Assembly (NCBI RefSeq): GCF_029975155.1 | Contig: NZ_JARKPQ010000090.1 | Span: 1-64,000, forward strand | Length of the DNA: 64,000 bases | Source of the DNA: Propionicimonas sp. | GTDB lineage: Bacteria > Actinomycetota > Actinomycetes > Propionibacteriales > Propionibacteriaceae | Reading direction: 5' to 3' | Shown here: positions 1-7,659 of the stretch, piece after piece | How the letters are laid out: each line of letters starts with the position of its first letter | How positions within the stretch are numbered: the first letter of the stretch is position 1 | Translations under genes and position numbers: made by a program | The notes under the pieces: model-generated | Told to the model about the DNA's origin: nothing | The model's database searches: none | Seen by the model: the letters and a program-made list of their open reading frames with translations, nothing else

Positions 1-155
1 GCCTCACGGGCCTGGGCTGCGCACAGCGCGCCCTTCACGTCCTCCATCAGCCGGATTCGGTCGATCCGCTCAGCGTCCGTCACGTCATCGGGGAGCGTGA
101 GCAGCGCGTCCACCCATCCGGCCAGATCGGCCGTCGCGATCGCCTGCTCCCCCAT
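1..155 (-). CDS. DUF222 / 13E12-type protein, N-terminal fragment
   Basis: Only the first 51 codons are in the window; the gene runs off the left edge. The ATG is at 155 and the frame stays open to base 1. The peptide begins MGEQAIATADLAGWV and continues with an acidic helix and a segment LMEDVKGALCAAQAREA. This resembles the N-terminal helices of DUF222 (13E12 repeat family) proteins, which usually carry an HNH nuclease domain at the C-terminus and are abundant and often multicopy in Actinobacteria. The HNH part cannot be seen here, so the assignment rests on a short helical stretch and is tentative. The upstream DNA (156-304) is more A/T-rich than its surroundings and should hold the promoter. 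Confidence 0.55.
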   Translation of the reverse strand, partial: MGEQAIATADLAGWVDALLTLPDDVTDAERIDRIRLMEDVKGALCAAQARE

Positions 156-304
156 CACCAAAGCGTATCAGATCATATGTACGATTACAAGCTCAATAAT
201 CGACTTGGACAAGGTCATTTTCCTGACTCTTTCTACGTACTCGGCGCCTCGATCAGCCTATCCTCCGGGTCGGACACTCCTCGGTTCAGCTACCCGCCAT
301 CACG

Positions 305-1294
305 TCAGTTGGGCGGGATATGGAGGACGCGTGCGGTCTTGGTGGTGATCACCAGTTGGTAGACCTGGCCGTCGTCAGTGATCACGACGGTGCGGTTGGA
401 CGTCTGGATGTAGCCCTCGTGGAGTGTGTAGGTGTGGGTGAGCGTGCCGCCGGTGGTGAACTGGTAGATGTAGCCCCAATTGGGACCCACACCGTCCGCC
501 ACCTCGTAATAGACGTAGCCGCCGTGGCGGGCCATGAGGGTGGCGGTGGCCTCGGTGTCGCGGGTGCGGATCCTGGCGGTGAAGCCGGGGTCTTTGATCA
601 CGACGGTCTTGCCCTCGTTGTCGGTGTCGGGGTCGGTAGGGGCGACGCCGGCGCCTTCGAGCAGGACCGGAGGGCCCTCGAAGGGCACGGCGAACAGGCC
701 GGTGTCGGTGCGTTGGAGAAGACCGCCGGCCCACTGGACGTAGTCGGGGTCAGGAGCGGTGCCGAGATTGCTCTCGGTGTCGGGGGGCAGGGCGACCCGC
801 CTGACCTGGGTCAGCCGGTCGGCGCCCTCCTTCAGGACGTACTCGGCGGCCTCCTCGCCGAGAGTCCAGTACCGGTCGCCTTCGACGCGCAGGTCGATAC
901 AGCAGTCGTTGGGTGATTGGAGCGTGCGGACTTTACGACCATTGCGGTAAATGACCAGGCGAGGCCTGTCGGGGAGTTCGTTGTCGATCACGACCTTGTC
1001 TCCGGAGACGGAGAAAGTCACCGGGCCGTGCAGTTCGCCGCCGCCGGGGTTGTACTCGATCAAGGACGCGTCGTTCACCACTACTTGCCCTGTGGCCGGT
1101 TTGGTCGGGGGCAGATCTCGCACGATCACGGTGGGCACCGTGGCGGTCGGGGCCGTGCTGGTGGGTGAAGCACGAGAAGATGCCACGGTCGCCGATGGGG
1201 TGCTCGGTGCCTGGGTGCCGACGGTGCACCCGGTGACGCACAGGACGCCGACCAGCACCACCACGGGCACGCGGATTGATCGGGGATGGTTCAT
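305..1294 (-). CDS. Putative secreted lipoprotein of unknown function
   Basis: The 329-residue product starts at the ATG at 1294. The frame is open further upstream, but that part is the translation of a tRNA gene. The N-terminus MNHPRSIRVPVV is followed by a hydrophobic run ending in the lipobox VTGC (Cys about residue 23), so it should be exported and lipid-anchored. A Thr/Ser/Ala/Pro-rich linker follows to about residue 55. The remainder is rich in predicted beta strands with recurring Gly-Asp turns (VSGDKVVID, VEGDRYWTL, ITDDGQVYQL), suggesting a beta-propeller or beta-sandwich domain. I do not recognise a specific family. It stands alone, with tRNA-Leu upstream on the same strand. Confidence 0.75.
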   Translation of the reverse strand: MNHPRSIRVPVVVLVGVLCVTGCTVGTQAPSTPSATVASSRASPTSTAPTATVPTVIVRDLPPTKPATGQVVVNDASLIEYNPGGGELHGPVTFSVSGDKVVIDNELPDRPRLVIYRNGRKVRTLQSPNDCCIDLRVEGDRYWTLGEEAAEYVLKEGADRLTQVRRVALPPDTESNLGTAPDPDYVQWAGGLLQRTDTGLFAVPFEGPPVLLEGAGVAPTDPDTDNEGKTVVIKDPGFTARIRTRDTEATATLMARHGGYVYYEVADGVGPNWGYIYQFTTGGTLTHTYTLHEGYIQTSNRTVVITDDGQVYQLVITTKTARVLHIPPN

Positions 1295-1406
1295 CAGTCG
1301 TTGAGTCCTCGCGGATCGAAGTTGGCGCAACGTCCCGGTTCCGCGCGGTGAAGTCAGACGCGGTCGATTCGTGACGACAACTTTATCGTTTCTTCTCCCC
1401 AGCGGT

Positions 1407-1423
1407 GCCGAAATATCTTCGGC
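1407..1423 (-). terminator. Possible 3' hairpin downstream of tRNA-Leu
   Basis: A perfect 6-bp stem GCCGAA / TTCGGC with a 5-nt A/T loop lies about 45 nt downstream of the tRNA on the minus strand. No U-tract follows, so it could be a processing or weak termination structure rather than a classical intrinsic terminator. Confidence 0.3.
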
Positions 1424-1467
1424 AAGAGAACGAGATCGCCCTGACCGTCGCAAACGCGATAAACGAG

Positions 1468-1549
1468 TACCGGAGAAGGGACTTGAACCCTCACGCCCGA
1501 AGGCACAGGAACCTAAATCCTGCGTGTCTGCCAGTTCCACCACTCCGGC
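1468..1549 (-). tRNA. tRNA-Leu(UAG)
   Basis: On the minus strand the acceptor arm GCCGGAG pairs with CTCCGGT (one G-U pair at the end), with discriminator A at 1468. The anticodon arm is CAGGA-TTTAGGT-TCCTG, placing TAG at positions 34-36, so it reads CUA and probably other CUN leucine codons. A long variable arm typical of leucine tRNAs lies between the anticodon and T arms, and the T arm contains GGTTCAAGTCC. The 3' CCA is not encoded (CTC follows the discriminator). Total length is 82 nt, slightly short for tRNA-Leu because of the compact variable arm. Confidence 0.95.
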
Positions 1550-1631
1550 TGGCGCGCCGAGTCTACTGTGCCGAGGCGGCGGCACGGCCGGGCAGGACCT
1601 GCCAGTCCGCCCGAGCCCTGGACCGGGCGGC

Positions 1632-1637
1632 TAGCCT
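1632..1637 (+). promoter_or_regulatory. -10 box TAGCCT of a leaderless promoter
   Basis: The last T of TAGCCT lies 7 nt before the ATG at 1644, and there is no Shine-Dalgarno sequence. This matches the leaderless -10 pattern seen at other genes in this window. No clear -35 element is visible. Confidence 0.5.
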
Positions 1638-1643
1638 GAACAG

Positions 1644-2804
1644 ATGTCAGCGCAGACAGACTCCGTCCTCACCATGGCCGTGCTGGGCCGCTCACGCAAG
1701 GAGAACGAGCGGCGCCTGGCGCTGCACCCCAAGCACCTCCAGCGGATCCCGGACGAACTCCGGCCGCGGGTGTACCTCGAAACCGGCTATGCCGCGCAAT
1801 TCGGCGTCCCGGACGCGCAGTTGGCGCCCTGGGTGGGCGGGTTCGGATCCCACGATGAACTCATCGAGCGTTGCGACATCGTGCTCCAGCCCAAACCCGT
1901 GCTCTCCGATCTCGCCGAATTGCGCCCGCACCAGGTGTTCTGGGGTTGGCCGCACTGCGTGCAGGACGCGGAGCTGACCCAGGTCGCCATCGACCGCCGG
2001 CTCACCGTGATCGCGTTCGAGGCGATGAACCACTGGACCGCGGACGGCACCTTCTCGCTGCACGTGTTCCACAAGAACAACGAGCTGGCCGGCTACTGCT
2101 CGGTACTGCACGCCCTCGGGCTGTGCGGTCTCACCGGTCACTACGGACGCCGCAAGAACGCCGTGGTGATCGGCTTCGGCGCCACCGCCCGCGGCGCCGT
2201 CACCGCGCTCAACGGCATGGGCTTCCACGACGTCGACGTCCTCACCCATCGCGAGGTGGCTGCCGTGGCCGCACCCATCCCGTCCGTCCGGATGGTGCAC
2301 TTCGAGCACGGCGCCGGGCAGTCCGACCCCGGCCAGGCGGTCGTCGACGACATCCCCGAACCGCTGCCGTCGTTCCTGGCCGCGCATGACATCATCGTCA
2401 ACTGCGTGCTGCAGGATCCCAATGCGCCGATGATGTTCCTCACCGAAGCCGACCTCGGCAAGCTCGCCCGTGACACCCTCGTCGTCGACGTCTCCTGCGA
2501 CACCGGGATGGGCTTCAGCTGGGCACGTCCCACCACCTTCGACGACCCCCTGCTCGTCGTGGAAGGAGTGCGCCACTACGCCGTCGACCACTCGCCGTCC
2601 TACCTGTGGGCCGCGTCCACCTGGGAGAACAGCGCTGCTCTGCTGCCGTTCCTGCCGGTCGTCCTCGGCGGACCCGAGTCGTGGGACGCCCACCCGACCA
2701 TCGGACGCGCCATCGAGGTGCGGGACGGCGTCGTCCAGAACCCCACGATCCTCTCCTTCCAGGGGCGCCTTGCCGGCTATCCGCACGACGTGTTGGCCAG
2801 TTGA
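1644..2804 (+). CDS. Alanine dehydrogenase/transhydrogenase-family oxidoreductase, N5-(carboxyethyl)ornithine synthase-like
   Basis: This 386-residue protein has the two-domain layout of the AlaDh/PntA family. An N-terminal catalytic domain holds a basic start motif (LGRSRKENERRLALHP), and a central Rossmann fold has the dinucleotide loop GFGATARGAV near residue 176. A His/Asp-containing C-terminal segment (DVSCDTGMGFSW) follows. Overall it looks closer to the N5-(carboxyethyl)ornithine synthase/opine-type branch than to true alanine dehydrogenase, which usually has GGG-type nucleotide loops and about 370 residues. The likely reaction is NAD(P)-dependent reductive condensation of a keto acid with an amino acid, or its reverse. 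It is monocistronic and its last 28 bases overlap the 3' end of convergent dinB. Substrate is not inferable from sequence alone. Confidence 0.7.
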   Translation: MSAQTDSVLTMAVLGRSRKENERRLALHPKHLQRIPDELRPRVYLETGYAAQFGVPDAQLAPWVGGFGSHDELIERCDIVLQPKPVLSDLAELRPHQVFWGWPHCVQDAELTQVAIDRRLTVIAFEAMNHWTADGTFSLHVFHKNNELAGYCSVLHALGLCGLTGHYGRRKNAVVIGFGATARGAVTALNGMGFHDVDVLTHREVAAVAAPIPSVRMVHFEHGAGQSDPGQAVVDDIPEPLPSFLAAHDIIVNCVLQDPNAPMMFLTEADLGKLARDTLVVDVSCDTGMGFSWARPTTFDDPLLVVEGVRHYAVDHSPSYLWAASTWENSAALLPFLPVVLGGPESWDAHPTIGRAIEVRDGVVQNPTILSFQGRLAGYPHDVLAS

Positions 2805-4171
2805 GGAGGCCCCTTCGTGACGCGGGGCCCCTTCGTGACGGTCGCAGAGCGACCTCCACAGGGACCGGAGGGCTGCACAGGCGGCGTCAGGTCGGGGTCG
2901 TCGACTGCGAAGGTGCGGACGGGGCCCGGGCCGGTGGCGGCGGTCTCGAAGCGGACGGTGACCCGGCCGAGGCCCGAACCCCAGACCCAGCCAGGGCCGT
3001 AGTGGGTGTGCACGACGTCACTGCCGGGCAGCCAGCCGGCCGGGCGCCTGGTCAGCGGCGCTTCCGCCTCCTCGACCACGCGTCCCGTCCGGCTCGCCTC
3101 CAGGTCGAACAACGGCTCCTGCGCGACCTGCACCAGGCCCGAGACCCCGACCCCGAGCAGCCGGACGCCGTGAGAGGTGTCGAGCCCGTCCAGCAGGTCG
3201 CGGGCGACCCGCGAGACCACCTCGACCCGGTCGGTGGCGCCGTCGAGCGTGCGCGATCGGCTGACCGAGGAGAAGTCCGGCCAGCGCACCTTCACGGTCA
3301 CGGTCCGGGCGAACAGCTCGGCCTTCGCCAGCCGCCCCGCCACCTGCGCGGCGTGCCGGTCGGCGATCCCGCCGAGCACGGTGGCGTCGGAGATGTCGTG
3401 CTCGAAGGTGTCCTCCACCGAGATCGACTTCGTCTCGCGCTCGGCCTCGACCGGGCGGTCGTCCTCCGCCCACGCCAGCGCGCGCAGGTGTTCGCCCGCC
3501 GACTTGCCCAGCTCGCGCACCAGTTCGGCTGCCGAGAGCCGCTGCAGGTCGGCCACCGTCTGCACGCCGAGGCGGGCCAGCCGGTCCATCGTGGCCGGCC
3601 CCACCCCGGGGATCGCCCGCGCGGGCAGTGGCGCGATGGTCGCGACCTCCGTGCCCGGCGTGACCAGGCGGACGCCGTCCGGCTTGGCCAGTTCGCTGGC
3701 CACCTTCGCGATGAACTTCGAGCTGCCGAGACCCACCGACGCCGTCAGTCCGTCGGTCGCCGTCGTGAGCCTGGCCCGCAGGTCCGCGGCCAGCTCCCGC
3801 AGAGCGGAGTCGCCGAGTTGCCGCTCGGGACCGGCGGCGAGATCGACGAAGGCCTCGTCCAGGCTCAGTGGTTCGACCAGTGGCGACAGCTCGCGCAGCA
3901 GCCCCATCACGATGCCGCTGGCCTGGCGGTAGGCGCCGAACCGGCCGGCGAGGAAGGCCGCGTGGGGACAGCGCCGCCTCGCCTCGCTCATCGCCATCGC
4001 CGAGCCCACGCCATAGCGGCGCGCCTCGTACGACGCGGTGGACACCACCCCGCGCAGGCCGATGCCGCCGACGATCACCGGTTTGCCCCGCAGGGACGGC
4101 TTGTCGCGCTGCTCGACCGCGGCGAAGAACGCGTCCAGGTCGAGGTGCATGATCGATGCCTGCGAGCGCAC
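2777..4171 (-). CDS. dinB: DNA polymerase IV (Y-family translesion polymerase)
   Basis: The 464-residue product begins at a GTG at 4171, two bases after the upstream gene's stop and 5 nt after a GGAG, giving MRSQASIMHLDLDAFFAAVEQ. That is the Y-family palm motif with catalytic Asp residues. The second catalytic motif SLDEAFVD is present, followed by helix-hairpin-helix segments (ARAIPGVGPATMDRLARLG) and the little-finger domain ending near VGVSGLVQ. It performs error-prone bypass of DNA lesions. The last 30 or so residues (from about PCGGRSATVTKGP) are unlike DinB and are encoded by a dispersed palindromic repeat, so the C-terminus seems to have been rewritten by that element. It ends the rph-rdgB-thyA-folA gene run. 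Confidence 0.93.
   Translation of the reverse strand: MRSQASIMHLDLDAFFAAVEQRDKPSLRGKPVIVGGIGLRGVVSTASYEARRYGVGSAMAMSEARRRCPHAAFLAGRFGAYRQASGIVMGLLRELSPLVEPLSLDEAFVDLAAGPERQLGDSALRELAADLRARLTTATDGLTASVGLGSSKFIAKVASELAKPDGVRLVTPGTEVATIAPLPARAIPGVGPATMDRLARLGVQTVADLQRLSAAELVRELGKSAGEHLRALAWAEDDRPVEAERETKSISVEDTFEHDISDATVLGGIADRHAAQVAGRLAKAELFARTVTVKVRWPDFSSVSRSRTLDGATDRVEVVSRVARDLLDGLDTSHGVRLLGVGVSGLVQVAQEPLFDLEASRTGRVVEEAEAPLTRRPAGWLPGSDVVHTHYGPGWVWGSGLGRVTVRFETAATGPGPVRTFAVDDPDLTPPVQPSGPCGGRSATVTKGPRVTKGPPQLANTSCG
2811..2868. repeat. Family-1 palindromic repeat (CCTTCGTGACG type), one partial and one full copy
   Basis: A partial unit at 2811-2822 and a nearly full unit at 2829-2868 carry CCCTTCGTGACG, the small hairpin GTCGC-AGA-GCGAC and CTCC-CAGGGA. 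The same module recurs at 4539, 9489, 18832, 36701, 40013, 49469 and 50454. Here it supplies codons of the dinB C-terminal tail. Confidence 0.85.
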
Positions 4172-4173
4172 CG

Positions 4174-4818
4174 CTACTCCAGGGAGTCGAGGTATGCGCG
4201 GCCGCGCGGGGACAACCGGTAGCCGACCCGCAGACTCTCGGTCAGCCCGATGGCTTTGAGACGGCGAATGTCCGCCTTCATCGGCGCCACCTCCCGGCCG
4301 AGCAGGGCGGCCAGTTCGGTGGAGATCACGCCGGGATGGTCGCGGATCCACTCCAGGATCGGACGGGTCCACGGTCCGGTGCGCCTGCCCGCGTCCAGCT
4401 TCGCGACCGCCGCGGTGATCTCGGCGAGGTCCGCGGCGGCGGGGACGTCCTCGCGCAGGGCGATCCGCGGATCCTCCCCCACCCAGGACAGCCGGACGCG
4501 GTAGACGTGGTCGCCGCCCTTGCTGGCGCGGGGGCCAGCCCTTCGTGACGGTCGCAGAGCGACCTCCTCAGGGAGCGGTGGAGCGGTAGGCCACAGCTGG
4601 CGGCGCAGCGCGGCGAGGCTCGCGAAGCCGGCGGTCCGCGCGTCGTCCTCGGTGAGATCTGCGGGGTCGAGCACCTCGTCCACGGCGTCGAACCGGACGA
4701 TGCCCGCGCTCGTCAGCTGAGTGCCGCCCGCCCTGACGCGCGGCTGCTCCCAGCGGCGGAACGCGAGGGTGATCGTGCCGTCGCGCACGCCCTGGGCGAT
4801 CCGGTTCGGCAGCAGCAT
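4174..4818 (-). CDS. ASCH-like domain protein with C-terminal winged helix
   Basis: The 214-residue protein starts at the ATG at 4818, overlapping the folA stop by one base (TGATG). Residues 1-80 (VRDGTITLAFRRW, RVRAGGTQLTSAGIVRFDAV) fit the ASCH/PUA-like beta-barrel fold that binds RNA or nucleic acid. Residues 145-214 (LEWIRDHPGVISTELAALLG, then a short wing and LSPRGRAYLDSLE) look like a winged helix-turn-helix. Between them lies LPEEVALRPSRRA, which is the translation of a dispersed palindromic repeat and probably an unstructured linker. The protein sits in a folate/thymidylate/DNA-polymerase operon, but no direct function can be given. The fold call is from pattern recognition only. Confidence 0.65.
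   Translation of the reverse strand: MLLPNRIAQGVRDGTITLAFRRWEQPRVRAGGTQLTSAGIVRFDAVDEVLDPADLTEDDARTAGFASLAALRRQLWPTAPPLPEEVALRPSRRAGPRASKGGDHVYRVRLSWVGEDPRIALREDVPAAADLAEITAAVAKLDAGRRTGPWTRPILEWIRDHPGVISTELAALLGREVAPMKADIRRLKAIGLTESLRVGYRLSPRGRAYLDSLE
4539..4578. repeat. Family-1 palindromic repeat, full 40-bp copy inside a gene
   Basis: This complete copy of the CCCTTCGTGACG / GTCGC-AGA-GCGAC / CTCCTCAGGGAGCGG element lies within the ASCH-protein gene. It is read in frame on the minus strand as PLPEEVALRPSRRA. Confidence 0.9.
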
Positions 4819-5312
4819 CAGCGCCGCCGGTAGTGGACGAAGTCGAAGCCGTCCCGGGCGTCCCGCTCGACCTCCACCCACTCGGCGGGATCGACCTGCG
4901 GGAAGCGCACGTCGCCCTCGGCCTGCTGGTGCACTTCGGTGAGATCCAGGTCGGTGAGGTATGGCCACGCCTGCTCGTACACGGAGCCGCCGCCTGCGAT
5001 GTAGACCTCGTCGTCGATGTTCTGGGCCAACTGCAGGGCCTCGTTGAAGGATGCGACGGCGTGGCCGGTGCGCTTGGGCCCTTCGTCAGGCTCAGGGAGC
5101 GTGATCGACTCCGGGCGGCTGGTGACGACGATCGTGGTGCGGCCGGGCAACCAGCGTCCGATCGCCTCGTGGGTGCGTCGGCCCATGATCAGAGGGTGCC
5201 CGAGCGTCACGCGCTTGAAGCGCGCCCAGTCCTCGGCGATCTCGAACGGCTGGCGATCGCCGTCCCCGATCACTCCGTTGGCCGCGACGATGGCGATGGC
5301 GACGACCGGCAT
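4818..5312 (-). CDS. folA: Dihydrofolate reductase
   Basis: The 164-residue protein shows the standard DHFR pattern: AIVAANGVIGDGDRQPF at the N-terminus, the NADPH-binding LIMGRRTHEAIGR, IVVTSRP, and the C-terminal glycine motif VYIAGGGSVYEQAW. It reduces dihydrofolate produced by thymidylate synthase, which is encoded immediately upstream with 9 nt between them, so the two steps of the thymidylate cycle are co-transcribed. Length is normal. The surface loop after IVVTSRP contains ITLPEPDEGPK, where the DNA (5079-5100) matches a degraded dispersed repeat (CTTCGTCAGGCTCAGGGAGC), so this loop may be repeat-derived. Confidence 0.95.
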   Translation of the reverse strand: MPVVAIAIVAANGVIGDGDRQPFEIAEDWARFKRVTLGHPLIMGRRTHEAIGRWLPGRTTIVVTSRPESITLPEPDEGPKRTGHAVASFNEALQLAQNIDDEVYIAGGGSVYEQAWPYLTDLDLTEVHQQAEGDVRFPQVDPAEWVEVERDARDGFDFVHYRRR

Positions 5313-5321
5313 GAGCCCTCC

Positions 5322-6116
5322 TCAGACCGCGATCGGGGCCTTGATGCCCGGGTGCGGGTCGTAGCCGACCACCTCGATGTCGGACAGCTCGAAGGCGTCG
5401 ATCTCGGTGACCGCCGGGTTGAGCACGAGCCTGGGCAGCGCACGGGGCTCGCGGGTGAGCTGCAGCCGCGCCTGCTCGAGATGGTTCGAGTACAGGTGCG
5501 CGTCGCCGAGGGTGTGCACGAAGTCGCCCACGTCCAGCCCGGTCACCTGGGCGATCAGGTGGGTCAGCAGCGCGTAGGACGCGATGTTGAACGGCACGCC
5601 GAGAAAGATGTCGGCCGAGCGCTGGTAGAGCTGGCAGCTCAGCCGTCCCTCGGCGACGTAGAACTGGAAGAACGCGTGGCACGGCGGCAGCGCCATCTCG
5701 CGCAGCTGGCCGACGTTCCAGGCACTGACGATGTGCCGGCGGCTGTCCGGATTGCTGCGGATCGCCTCGATCACGCCCTGGATCTGGTCGACGTGACCGC
5801 CGCCCGGCGTGGGCCAGGACCGCCACTGGTAACCGTAGATCGGGCCGAGGTCGCCGTTCGCGTCGGCCCACTCGTCCCAGATCGTGATGCCGAACTCATG
5901 CAACCAGCCGACGTTCGTCGAGCCGCGCAGGAACCACAGCAGTTCGCCGAAGATGCTGCGGGTGTGCAGCTTCTTCGTGGTGAGCAGCGGGAAGCCTTCG
6001 GACAGGTCGAAGCGCATCTGGTGGCCGAACACGCTGCGGGTGCCGGTGCCCGTGCGGTCGGACTTCTCCACGCCATGGGTCAGGACGTGGTCGAGCAGAT
6101 CGAGGTACTGCTTCAT
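5322..6116 (-). CDS. thyA: Thymidylate synthase
   Basis: This 264-residue protein has exactly the length of the E. coli enzyme. The nucleophilic cysteine is Cys146 in [14 protein letters not shown], and the phosphate-binding [10 protein letters not shown] and the C-terminal folate-binding region ([14 protein letters not shown]) are intact. It converts dUMP and methylene-tetrahydrofolate to dTMP and dihydrofolate. Its ATG overlaps the rdgB stop (ATGA), and folA follows 9 nt downstream, making a translationally coupled nucleotide-metabolism operon. Confidence 0.97.
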   Translation of the reverse strand: MKQYLDLLDHVLTHGVEKSDRTGTGTRSVFGHQMRFDLSEGFPLLTTKKLHTRSIFGELLWFLRGSTNVGWLHEFGITIWDEWADANGDLGPIYGYQWRSWPTPGGGHVDQIQGVIEAIRSNPDSRRHIVSAWNVGQLREMALPPCHAFFQFYVAEGRLSCQLYQRSADIFLGVPFNIASYALLTHLIAQVTGLDVGDFVHTLGDAHLYSNHLEQARLQLTREPRALPRLVLNPAVTEIDAFELSDIEVVGYDPHPGIKAPIAV

Positions 6117-6754
6117 GGGGCCTCCTTCGTCTCGACAGGCTCGACGAGCGGTTGGGTGAGCACCGACCGGAGCAGGGGCACCATCGCGCGGACGGCCTGG
6201 CCACGGTGGCTGATGGCGTCCTTCTGTTCCGGGGTGAGTTCGGCGTTCGTGACCGAGTTGCCGTCGGCGACGAAGATCGGGTCGTAGCCGAAGCCGTTGG
6301 TGCCGCGCGGTTCGAGCACGAGGCGTCCCTCCATCACGCCGCGGACGAGGTGCTCCGTCCCGTCCGGCGTCACCAGGGCCATCGCGCAGACGAACCGGGC
6401 GGTGCGGTCGGCGGCCTCGGTGTCGGCGAGCTGGGCGATGAGCAGGTCGAGATTGCGCTGGTCGGTCGCGTCCGGTCCCGACCAGCGGGCGGAGCGGACG
6501 CCGGGCATGCCGTTCAGCAGGTCGACCTCGAGACCGGAGTCGTCCGCGACGGCCAGCTGACCGGTTGCTGCGACCGCGGCGCGGGCCTTGAGCAGCGCGT
6601 TGCCTTCGAAGGTGCGCTCGGTCTCGGCGGGTTCGGGATACGCGGGGAAGGCGTCCAGCCCCCGAACGTCGGCCTCGACACCGGCCGCGGCGAGGACACG
6701 GTGCAGTTCCGTCGCCTTCTTGGCGTTGTGGGTGGCGACGACGACGATGCTCAT
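6113..6754 (-). CDS. rdgB: Non-canonical purine NTP pyrophosphatase (dITP/XTP)
   Basis: The 213-residue product starts at the ATG at 6754, overlapping the rph stop as ATGA. The start [17 protein letters not shown] is the Ham1/RdgB substrate-binding motif, and [34 protein letters not shown] and FGYDPIFV follow in order. It hydrolyses deaminated purine triphosphates such as dITP and XTP so that they are not built into DNA or RNA. The extreme C-terminus [11 protein letters not shown] is encoded by a family-3 repeat at 6129-6157 and is probably a late extension of the core protein. Confidence 0.95.
   Translation of the reverse strand: MSIVVVATHNAKKATELHRVLAAAGVEADVRGLDAFPAYPEPAETERTFEGNALLKARAAVAATGQLAVADDSGLEVDLLNGMPGVRSARWSGPDATDQRNLDLLIAQLADTEAADRTARFVCAMALVTPDGTEHLVRGVMEGRLVLEPRGTNGFGYDPIFVADGNSVTNAELTPEQKDAISHRGQAVRAMVPLLRSVLTQPLVEPVETKEAP
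6129..6157. repeat. Family-3 repeat (CTCGACAGGCTCGACGAGCGG type) in rdgB 3' end
   Basis: CTCGACAGGCTCGACGAGCGG forms a small dyad. Similar copies are at 18936-18960 and 36793-36822. In this copy the minus strand is translated as PLVEPVETK at the end of RdgB. This repeat type is widespread in Actinobacteria by my recollection. Confidence 0.75.
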
Positions 6755-7479
6755 CGAGCGAGTGCCTCCTGCTGGAGTCGGGTGAGCTCCGCGCAGCCGG
6801 CCAGACCGAGGTCGAGCAGTTCGTCGAGAACGGGACGGGCGAACGGTTGGCCCTCCGCCGTCCCCTGCACCTCGACGAACTCCCCGGTGCCGGTGGCGAC
6901 GACGTTCAGGTCGACCTCGGCGCCGGCGTCCTCGCTGTAGCAGAGGTCGAGCATCGGGGTGCCGCCGACGATGCCGACGGAGACGGCCGAGACGCTGCCG
7001 GTGAGCGGTTCGCCGGCGAGGGCGCCGCGGGCACGCAGCCACTCGACGGCGTCCGCGAGGGCGACGTAGGCGCCGGTGATGGATGCCGTCCGCGTGCCGC
7101 CGTCGGCCTGCAGGACGTCGCAGTCGAGCACGATGGTGTTCTCGCCGAGGGCCCGGTAGTCGATCACCGCGCGTAGGCTGCGTCCGATCAGGCGGCTGAT
7201 CTCGTGGGTGCGGCCGCCGATCCGGCCCTTGACCGACTCGCGGTCGCTGCGGGTGTGCGTGGCGCGCGGCAACATCGCGTACTCACTGGTGACCCAGCCG
7301 AGACCGCTGCCCCTGCGCCAGCGCGGCACGCCCTCGGTGACGGACGCCGCGACCAGCACCCGCGTCGAACCGAACTCGACCAGGACCGAGCCCTCGGCGT
7401 GGTCGAGCCAACTACGGGTGATCCGCACGGGGCGGAGTTCGGACGGGGACCGGCCATCAGCTCTGTTCACGCCGATCAC
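6751..7479 (-). CDS. rph: Ribonuclease PH
   Basis: The 242-residue protein carries the RNase PH signature from [16 protein letters not shown] through [11 protein letters not shown], the arginine-rich phosphate and tRNA contact region [22 protein letters not shown], and [19 protein letters not shown]. It is a phosphorolytic 3'-5' exoribonuclease that trims tRNA 3' ends. The start is unclear: GTG at 7479 gives [10 protein letters not shown], while GTG at 7470 gives MNRADGR and sits 8 nt after AGGG, which I consider at least as likely. It is the first gene of the rph-rdgB-thyA-folA-ASCH-dinB run. Confidence 0.95.
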   Translation of the reverse strand: MIGVNRADGRSPSELRPVRITRSWLDHAEGSVLVEFGSTRVLVAASVTEGVPRWRRGSGLGWVTSEYAMLPRATHTRSDRESVKGRIGGRTHEISRLIGRSLRAVIDYRALGENTIVLDCDVLQADGGTRTASITGAYVALADAVEWLRARGALAGEPLTGSVSAVSVGIVGGTPMLDLCYSEDAGAEVDLNVVATGTGEFVEVQGTAEGQPFARPVLDELLDLGLAGCAELTRLQQEALAR

Positions 7480-7597
7480 CCTAGCGGTGGCCGCCGACAG
7501 GCCCGGTGCGCGACCCGTGCCGTACTTCCCGCACGCCGCCGCGCGGCCGCTGGCGGACCGGGAGTCGATGAGCGCAGGATGGAAATGAGACGCCGAG

Positions 7598-7628
7598 TTG
7601 CGTTCGTGGATACCCCCCCGGGTATAGT
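7598..7628 (+). promoter_or_regulatory. Promoter with CsoR/CstR-like operator
   Basis: TACCCCCCCGGGTATA (7611-7626) has the G/C-centred dyad TACCC...GGGTA typical of CsoR/RcnR-family repressors, including the persulfide sensor CstR. It lies between a possible -35 (TTGCGT, 7598-7603) and -10 (TATAGT, 7623-7628), so a bound repressor would block RNA polymerase. The regulated genes encode a Cys-rich small protein and a rhodanese, which fits a sulfane-sulfur or copper response. Confidence 0.55.
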
Positions 7629-7659
7629 AGGGCTATACCTACCGAAGGAGCTCGAAGAG

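Noticed and set aside
1295-1585. N-terminal extension of the lipoprotein at 305-1294
   Set aside because: The extended frame runs through tRNA-Leu. The signal peptide and lipobox begin at the ATG at 1294.
2606-4222. 538-codon plus-strand frame over dinB
   Set aside because: It is a shadow frame of dinB, with Arg/Gly-rich composition and no recognisable motifs.
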